Shown piece by piece: positions 7,031 through 11,081 of a DNA stretch of 11,081 bases (the first letter of the stretch is position 1; every line of letters starts with the position of its first letter). This DNA is from Alphaproteobacteria bacterium. GTDB taxonomy: Bacteria; Pseudomonadota; Alphaproteobacteria; ATCC43930; CGMCC-115725. The DNA lies in the NCBI GenBank assembly GCA_030040495.1, contig JASHTP010000404.1:1-11081 (forward strand). Direction: 5' to 3'. The position numbers were made by a program, and so were the translations under genes. Under the pieces are notes generated by a model. The model did no database searches. It was not told the DNA's origin and saw only the letters and a program-made list of their open reading frames with translations.

Positions 7031-7149
7031 ATTGCCGGCAACGTCGGCATCGACGAGCCTGCGCTCGAGGAAAAGCCCCTCGACCGGCATCTGCCGCGCC
7101 GCCGCGTCGGCGTGACAGGCGGCGGCGGAAGCTCTAAGTTCCTGGCGTC

Positions 7150-7743
7150 ATGTTCACCGGGATCATCAGCGATGTCGGCCGGGTGCGCGCGGTGACGCCG
7201 GGCGGCGATACCGGCTTTGCCATCGCCAGCGCCTATGATACGCGCGCGATCGCCATCGGCGCGTCGATCGCCTGCGCCGGCGTCTGCCTTACCGTGACCG
7301 AGACCGGCGAGGGCTGGTTCGCGGTGCAGGCTTCGGCCGAGACGCTGCGCCGCACCACGCTCGCCGCCTGGCGCGCCGGCACGCCGGTCAATCTGGAGCG
7401 CGCGTTGCGGCTCGGCGACGAGCTCGGCGGCCACATCCTGACCGGCCATGTCGACGCCGTCGCCGTGATCGTCGGCCGGCGCCCCGAGGGCGATTCCGTG
7501 CGCCTCACCGTCGAGGTGCCGGCGGAATTCGAACGGGCGATCGCGCCCAAGGGCGCCGTGGCGCTCGACGGCGTCTCGCTCACGGTGAACGAGGTGGACG
7601 GGCGGCGTTTCGGCGTCAACATCATCCCGCATACCCAGGCGAAGACCACCTTCGGCGCCGCCGCGGTCGGCGACCGCGTCAATCTCGAGATCGACGTGCT
7701 CGCGCGCTACGTGGCCCGGCTCCTCGGAAAGGACATCGCATGA
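7150..7743 (+). CDS. ribE: Riboflavin synthase alpha subunit
   Basis: This enzyme carries out the last step of riboflavin synthesis, dismutation of two 6,7-dimethyl-8-ribityllumazine molecules to riboflavin and a pyrimidine that is recycled. The 197-residue product has the family start MFTGIISDVGRV and the two homologous lumazine-binding barrels (about 1-95 and 96-190). Signatures are IGASIACAGVCLTVT in the first and GGHILTGHVD and KGAVALDGVSLTVNEVD in the second. It opens the downstream riboflavin operon. Its stop overlaps the ribB start by 4 bp (ATGA at 7740-7743), so translation is coupled. I see no strong Shine-Dalgarno before the ATG at 7150. The 180-bp leader shared with the divergent dioxygenase gene lacks the conserved core of an FMN riboswitch. 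Confidence 0.97.
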   Translation: MFTGIISDVGRVRAVTPGGDTGFAIASAYDTRAIAIGASIACAGVCLTVTETGEGWFAVQASAETLRRTTLAAWRAGTPVNLERALRLGDELGGHILTGHVDAVAVIVGRRPEGDSVRLTVEVPAEFERAIAPKGAVALDGVSLTVNEVDGRRFGVNIIPHTQAKTTFGAAAVGDRVNLEIDVLARYVARLLGKDIA

Positions 7744-8864
7744 GCTTCGTCGAGGTCGTCTCGCCGATCGAGGACATCATCGAGGACGCGCGCAACGGCC
7801 GCATGTTCATCCTGGTCGACGACGAGAGCCGCGAGAACGAGGGCGACATCGTCATTCCGGCGCAGATGGCGACGCCCGACGCGATCAACTTCATGGCCAA
7901 GCACGGCCGTGGCCTGATTTGCCTGGCGCTCACCCGCCAGCGCGTCGAGCAACTGGGATTGCCGCTGATGCCGCAGCTCAACAGCTCGCGGCTCCAGACC
8001 GCCTTCACCGTCTCGATCGAAGCGCGCGAGGGCGTCACCACCGGCATCTCCGCCCCGGACCGCGCCCGCACCGTCGCCGTCGCCATCGACGGCGGCAAGG
8101 GCCCGCAGGACATCGTCACCCCCGGCCATATCTTCCCGCTGATGGCGCGCGACGGTGGCGTGCTGGTGCGCACCGGCCATACCGAGGCGGCGGTCGACAT
8201 CGCGCGGCTCGCCGGCCTCAACCCGTCCGGCGTCATCTGCGAGATCATGAACGATGACGGCACCATGGCGCGGCGGCCCGAGCTCGTCGCCTTCGCGCAG
8301 CGCCACGGGCTCAAGATCGCCACCATCGCCGACCTCATCGCCTATCGCCGGCGCCACGACCGCATCGTCGAGCGCAAGCTCGAGACGCCGTTCCACTCGC
8401 GCTTCGGCGGCGATTTCAGGATGCACATCTACGCCAACAAGATCAGCAATGTCGAGCATATCGCGCTGGTCAAAGGCGACATCGCGACGCCGGAGCCGGT
8501 GCTGGTGCGCATGCATGCGCTGAACGTGCTCGAGGACGTGCTCGGCCACGACAAGGGCAATCGCGGCGGCCTGCTGCAGGGGGCGATGGAGGCGATCGGC
8601 CGCGAGGGCAGGGGCGTCGTCGTGCTCATCCGCGAGCCGGTCTCGAACAGCTGGTCGGACCGCGTGCCGAGCCTGATGGAGAGCCGGACGATCGGCGGCG
8701 CAGAGCTCAGGAACTACGGCGTCGGCGCGCAGATCCTGCTCGATCTCGGCGTGCGCGACATGATCCTGCTCTCCAACACCAAGCGCACCATCGTCGGCCT
8801 CGAGGGCTACGGTCTCGCCGTCGTCGGCCAGCGGCCGATCGAGCGCCCGGGAGGCACCTGCTGA
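7740..8864 (+). CDS. ribB: 3,4-dihydroxy-2-butanone 4-phosphate synthase fused to a degenerate GTP cyclohydrolase II-like domain (RibBX type)
   Basis: The N-terminal domain (about 1-205) makes dihydroxybutanone phosphate from ribulose-5-phosphate. It has an intact active site: DDESRENEGDI (27-37), TGHTEAAVDIARLAG (145-159) with H147, and CEIMNDDGTMARRPEL (167-182) with E168. The C-terminal domain (about 208-374) has the overall pattern of RibA but lacks its catalytic features. The zinc motif (HSECLTGD then CDCG in active enzymes) reads HALNVLED (259-266) and GNRGG here, so all three zinc cysteines are gone. The GRNIGL segment is replaced by VSNSWSD (301-307). It should not act as GTP cyclohydrolase II, and many automatic annotations would wrongly call it bifunctional RibBA. 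It resembles the RibBX variant known in Proteobacteria, whose X domain has no settled role. It overlaps ribE by 4 bp and ribH by 1 bp. Confidence 0.94.
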   Translation: MSFVEVVSPIEDIIEDARNGRMFILVDDESRENEGDIVIPAQMATPDAINFMAKHGRGLICLALTRQRVEQLGLPLMPQLNSSRLQTAFTVSIEAREGVTTGISAPDRARTVAVAIDGGKGPQDIVTPGHIFPLMARDGGVLVRTGHTEAAVDIARLAGLNPSGVICEIMNDDGTMARRPELVAFAQRHGLKIATIADLIAYRRRHDRIVERKLETPFHSRFGGDFRMHIYANKISNVEHIALVKGDIATPEPVLVRMHALNVLEDVLGHDKGNRGGLLQGAMEAIGREGRGVVVLIREPVSNSWSDRVPSLMESRTIGGAELRNYGVGAQILLDLGVRDMILLSNTKRTIVGLEGYGLAVVGQRPIERPGGTC

Positions 8865-9328
8865 TGGCGGAGGCGCCGCACATCATGATCGTCGAGGCGC
8901 GCTACTACGCCCACATCTCCGACGAGCTGGCGAAGGGGGCCATCGCCGCGCTCGACGCCGCGGGGGCGAGCTACGAGCGCTTCGCCGTTCCCGGCGCCTT
9001 CGAGATTCCGGCGGCGATCCGCTTCGCGGTCGAGGCCCAGGCGCGCGGCGCGCGCGAGGCGCGCTTCGACGGCTATCTCGCGCTCGCCTGCGTCATCCGC
9101 GGCGAGACCACGCATTACGACTATGTCTGCGCCGAAAGCGCCGGCGGGCTGCAGCGCCTCGCACTCGAGCACAAGCTCGCCGTCGGTTTCGGCATCCTCA
9201 CCGTCGAGAACGAGGCGCAGGCGCTCGCCCGCGCCCGCGTCGACAAGAAGAACAAGGGCGGCGAGGCGGCCAACGCCTGCCTTGCCATGATCGAGCTGAA
9301 GCGGCATTTCGGACTGGGGCGGCGATGA
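8864..9328 (+). CDS. ribH: 6,7-dimethyl-8-ribityllumazine synthase
   Basis: RibH condenses the RibB product (dihydroxybutanone phosphate) with the RibD-derived 5-amino-6-ribitylaminouracil to give the lumazine substrate of RibE, usually as a pentamer or 60-mer capsid. The 154-residue product has PGAFEIPAAIRFA (43-55), the active-site segment ACVIRGETTHYDYVCAES (75-92) with catalytic H84, and a C-terminal region NKGGEAANACLAMIEL. These are all typical and the length is normal. The ATG at 8864 overlaps the ribB stop codon (TGATG) and the gene's own stop overlaps nusB by 4 bp, so it is translated in a coupled chain. The ribH-nusB junction is conserved in many Proteobacteria. Confidence 0.97.
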   Translation: MAEAPHIMIVEARYYAHISDELAKGAIAALDAAGASYERFAVPGAFEIPAAIRFAVEAQARGAREARFDGYLALACVIRGETTHYDYVCAESAGGLQRLALEHKLAVGFGILTVENEAQALARARVDKKNKGGEAANACLAMIELKRHFGLGRR

Positions 9329-9840
9329 GCGACGAGACGCCGCACTCGCGCGCCGTCGCCGGCACGCGCCGGCGCAGCGTCGCGCGCCTCGCCGCGGTGC
9401 AGGCGCTCTATCAGATCGACCTCTCGGGCGCCAAGCCCGAGGCGGTGATCGCCGAATTCCTCAAGCATCGCCTCGGGCGCGAGATCGACGGCGAGCATTA
9501 CGGCGAAGCCGACACCGCGCTCTTCGGCGACATCGTCAGGGGCACGGTCGAGCACCAGGCCGATCTCGATCGCGCGATCTCCGCCGCGCTGACGCCGGAT
9601 TGGCCGCTCGACCGGCTCGAGACGGTGTTGCGCGCCATCCTGCGCGCCGGCGCCTACGAGCTGATGGCGCGCGGCGACGTGCCGGCGCGCGTCGCCATCA
9701 GCGAGTATCTCGACATCGCGCACGCTTTTTTCGCCGGCAAGGAGCCCGGCCTCGTCAACGGCGTGCTCGACAGTCTCGCCCATGTGCTGCGGCCGGGCGA
9801 TCTCGGCGACGGAAGACGTGGCGGGCCGCCCGCTCAGTGA
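9325..9840 (+). CDS. nusB: Transcription antitermination factor NusB
   Basis: NusB pairs with NusE (ribosomal protein S10) and binds boxA RNA to promote rRNA antitermination. The 171-residue all-alpha protein shows the family segments RRSVARLAAVQALYQIDLSG (16-35), LDRLETVLRAILRAGAYELM and RVAISEYLDIAHAFFAGKEPGLVNGVLDSLA. The first ~15 residues and the Gly/Pro/Gln-rich tail (about 155-171) are extensions outside the core fold. The ATG at 9325 forms an ATGA overlap with the ribH stop. The tail reads over the start of thiL by about 23 bp in another frame. Confidence 0.96.
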   Translation: MSDETPHSRAVAGTRRRSVARLAAVQALYQIDLSGAKPEAVIAEFLKHRLGREIDGEHYGEADTALFGDIVRGTVEHQADLDRAISAALTPDWPLDRLETVLRAILRAGAYELMARGDVPARVAISEYLDIAHAFFAGKEPGLVNGVLDSLAHVLRPGDLGDGRRGGPPAQ

Positions 9841-10798
9841 GTTCGAGCGCGTCGCGCGCTTCTTCGCGCCGCTGGCGGCGCCGGGCGCGCTCGGCCTCGT
9901 CGACGACGTGGCGCTGATCGACGGACCGCCCGGCGAGCAGTACGTGCTCAAGACCGACGCCATCGTCGAAGGCGTCGACTTCCTGCCGGGGACGCCGGCG
10001 GACCAGGTGGCGCAGAAGCTGCTGCGCGTCAACCTTTCCGACCTTGCCGCCAAGGGCGCGGCGCCGCTGGGCTATCTGCTGGTGACGGCGCTGCCGAGAT
10101 CGCTCGGCGAGGATTGGCTCGCGGCCTTCGCCGCCGGCCTCGCCAAGGACCAGGCGACCTACGGCATCGGCCTGCTCGGCGGCGACATGTCGGCAATCGA
10201 CGGGCCGATCACGCTGTCGATCGCCGCCATCGGCCGCGTCGCGGCGGGCCGCGCGGTGCTGCGCAGCGGCGCCCGGCCGGGCGATCTCGTCTATGTCAGC
10301 GGCACGCTCGGCGACGCCGCCCTGGGGCTCGCCGTGCAGCAGGGCCGGCTCGCGCTCCCCGATGCGACGGCGCGCGAATTCCTGATCGACCGTTATCATC
10401 TGCCGCAGCCGCGCCTCGCGCTCGGGCAGCGGCTCGCCGGCCTCGCCCACGCCATGCTCGACGTCTCCGACGGGCTCGTCGCCGATCTCGGCCATCTCTG
10501 CGACGCTTCCGGCGTCGGCGCCACGGTGGAGGCGGCGCTGCTGCCGCTGTCGGCGGCGGCGCTGCCGGCGGTGAACGGCGACCGTCACTGGCTTCAGGCG
10601 GCGCTGGGCGGCGGCGATGATTACGAGCTGCTGTTCAGCGCGCCGCAAGAGGCCGCGCCGGCAATCGCCGCGCTCGCGCGGGAGACCGGCCTGAGGGTCA
10701 CCGCGATCGGCCGCATCGCGGAGGGCAGCGGCGTCCGCGTGCTCGATCGCGACGGGGCGGAACTTCCGGTCGAGCATGCCGGCTACCGCCATTTCTAA
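9818..10798 (+). CDS. thiL: Thiamine-monophosphate kinase
   Basis: ThiL phosphorylates thiamine monophosphate to thiamine diphosphate, the active cofactor, using ATP. It belongs to the PurM/SelD-like fold. I place the start at the GTG at 9818, giving 326 residues that begin MAGRPLSEFERVARFFAPL, which matches the ACGEFSLIARYF start of E. coli ThiL. An in-frame ATG at 9782 would add 12 unrelated residues and deepen the overlap with nusB. Metal and ATP motifs are present: LVDDVALI near 27-34, LKTDAIVEGVDF, NLSDLAAKGAAP, GLLGGDMSA, DVSDGLVADLGHLCDASG and GGGDDYELLFSAP. GGAAG lies close upstream (9811-9815), with shorter spacing than ideal. It is the last gene of the ribE operon, and a nusB-thiL pair is a widespread arrangement. 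Confidence 0.95.
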   Translation: MAGRPLSEFERVARFFAPLAAPGALGLVDDVALIDGPPGEQYVLKTDAIVEGVDFLPGTPADQVAQKLLRVNLSDLAAKGAAPLGYLLVTALPRSLGEDWLAAFAAGLAKDQATYGIGLLGGDMSAIDGPITLSIAAIGRVAAGRAVLRSGARPGDLVYVSGTLGDAALGLAVQQGRLALPDATAREFLIDRYHLPQPRLALGQRLAGLAHAMLDVSDGLVADLGHLCDASGVGATVEAALLPLSAAALPAVNGDRHWLQAALGGGDDYELLFSAPQEAAPAIAALARETGLRVTAIGRIAEGSGVRVLDRDGAELPVEHAGYRHF

Positions 10799-10823
10799 TT
10801 CTTAATCATCTTGTGCTGCTCTA

Positions 10824-10849
10824 GGCGAACTCCCGTGAGGGAGTTCGTC
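10824..10849 (+). other. Perfect hairpin with GTGA tetraloop downstream of thiL
   Basis: CGAACTCCC (10826-10834) and GGGAGTTCG (10839-10847) form a perfect 9-bp stem closed by a GTGA (GNRA) loop. One G-U and one G-C pair extend it to 10824-10849. It begins 26 nt after the thiL stop. No T-run follows, so it is not a canonical intrinsic terminator. It may mark a Rho-dependent 3' end, stabilise the mRNA, or be a dispersed palindromic element. Confidence 0.6.
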
Positions 10850-10862
10850 CGCGGCGGCGTCA

Positions 10863-10882
10863 GCGGTTGCGCAAGCAACCGC
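10863..10882 (+). other. Second perfect hairpin with GCAA tetraloop
   Basis: GCGGTTGC (10863-10870) and GCAACCGC (10875-10882) form a perfect 8-bp stem closed by a GCAA (GNRA) loop, 15 nt after the hairpin at 10826-10847. An alternative pairing of AGCGG (10862-10866) with CCGCT (10888-10892) is possible. As with its neighbour, the loop is of GNRA type only on the plus strand, suggesting it works as RNA transcribed in the thiL direction. Confidence 0.55.
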
Positions 10883-10920
10883 GAAAGCCGCTCCATTCGG
10901 GCTAGCCAAGGAGGCCGATC

Positions 10921-11081
10921 GTGCCCGTTTGCCTACCGAAGCCGCGTCTGTGGCGGCGCCGCGCGCTTCTCGGCGCGCTGGCGGCGCTGGCGGCGCTGCC
11001 GGCGGCGGCGGCCGAGCATGAGAGCGGCGAGGGCGCGGTGCCCGATCCGCCGCTGCTGCCGGGGGTGCCCGACTTCTTCAA
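10921..11081 (+). CDS. Start of a predicted exported protein (partial, cut by window end)
   Basis: A frame opens at the GTG at 10921 behind an excellent Shine-Dalgarno (AAGGAGG, 10908-10914, spacing 6) and runs open to the window end, giving 53 residues. The start has the form of a signal peptide: a basic n-region (PKPRLWRRR), a hydrophobic core (ALLGALAALAALPA) and a likely signal peptidase I site after AAAA, before EHESGEG. The RRALL stretch resembles a Tat motif only loosely, so Sec is more likely. The mature part begins acidic and then Pro-rich (VPDPPLLPGVPDFF). I do not recognise the family from so little sequence. It is separated from thiL by 122 bp and the two hairpins, so it probably starts its own unit. 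Confidence 0.7.
   Translation, partial: MPVCLPKPRLWRRRALLGALAALAALPAAAAEHESGEGAVPDPPLLPGVPDFF

Noticed and set aside
1..11081. CRISPR array, prophage, insertion sequence, toxin-antitoxin or defence genes
   Set aside because: No spaced direct repeats, transposase or integrase motifs or defence-type protein domains were found. Apart from the groEL-dioxygenase block, the window is conserved housekeeping sequence.

Overview
The window is GC-rich chromosomal DNA that looks alphaproteobacterial, probably Rhodospirillales or a relative. The pointers are a MucR/Ros-family regulator, the gene order rpiB-glyA-nrdR-ribD ... ribE-ribB(X)-ribH-nusB-thiL, and frequent GTG starts with tight stop/start overlaps. 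This placement is inferred from gene content and was not tested by any search.

Layout. (1) Positions 72-527, minus strand: a MucR/Ros-like regulator with a sigma70-like promoter, followed by a gap of about 340 bp without a credible gene. (2) 867-4252, plus strand: rpiB, glyA, nrdR and ribD, closely spaced and probably one operon. (3) 4280-6969, minus strand: a stand-alone groEL paralogue without groES and a TauD/TfdA-type dioxygenase. Each has its own plausible promoter region. Together they sit between ribD and ribE. (4) 7150-10798, plus strand: ribE, ribB fused to a degenerate RibA-like domain (RibBX type), ribH, nusB and thiL. Every junction in this block overlaps by 1 to about 23 bp, so it is one translationally coupled operon. 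(5) 10799-10920: a short intergenic region with two perfect GNRA-loop hairpins. (6) 10921 to the window end: the start of a predicted exported protein, cut off by the window edge.

How the genes work together. RpiB interconverts ribose-5-phosphate and ribulose-5-phosphate, and ribulose-5-phosphate is the substrate of the RibB domain. RibD, RibB, RibH and RibE cover riboflavin synthesis after the GTP cyclohydrolase II step. That first step is not convincingly encoded here, because the RibA-like half of the fusion has lost its zinc cysteines. GlyA supplies one-carbon units, NrdR represses ribonucleotide reductase genes, NusB acts in rRNA antitermination and ThiL makes thiamine diphosphate.

Most of the window is conserved housekeeping DNA, and I do not see a new multi-gene system. 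The points most worth checking are a near-perfect FNR/FixK-type box at the expected distance upstream of the groEL paralogue, the RibBX fusion, the groEL-dioxygenase block that splits the riboflavin genes, a palindrome over the predicted start site of the dioxygenase gene, and the paired GNRA hairpins after thiL.
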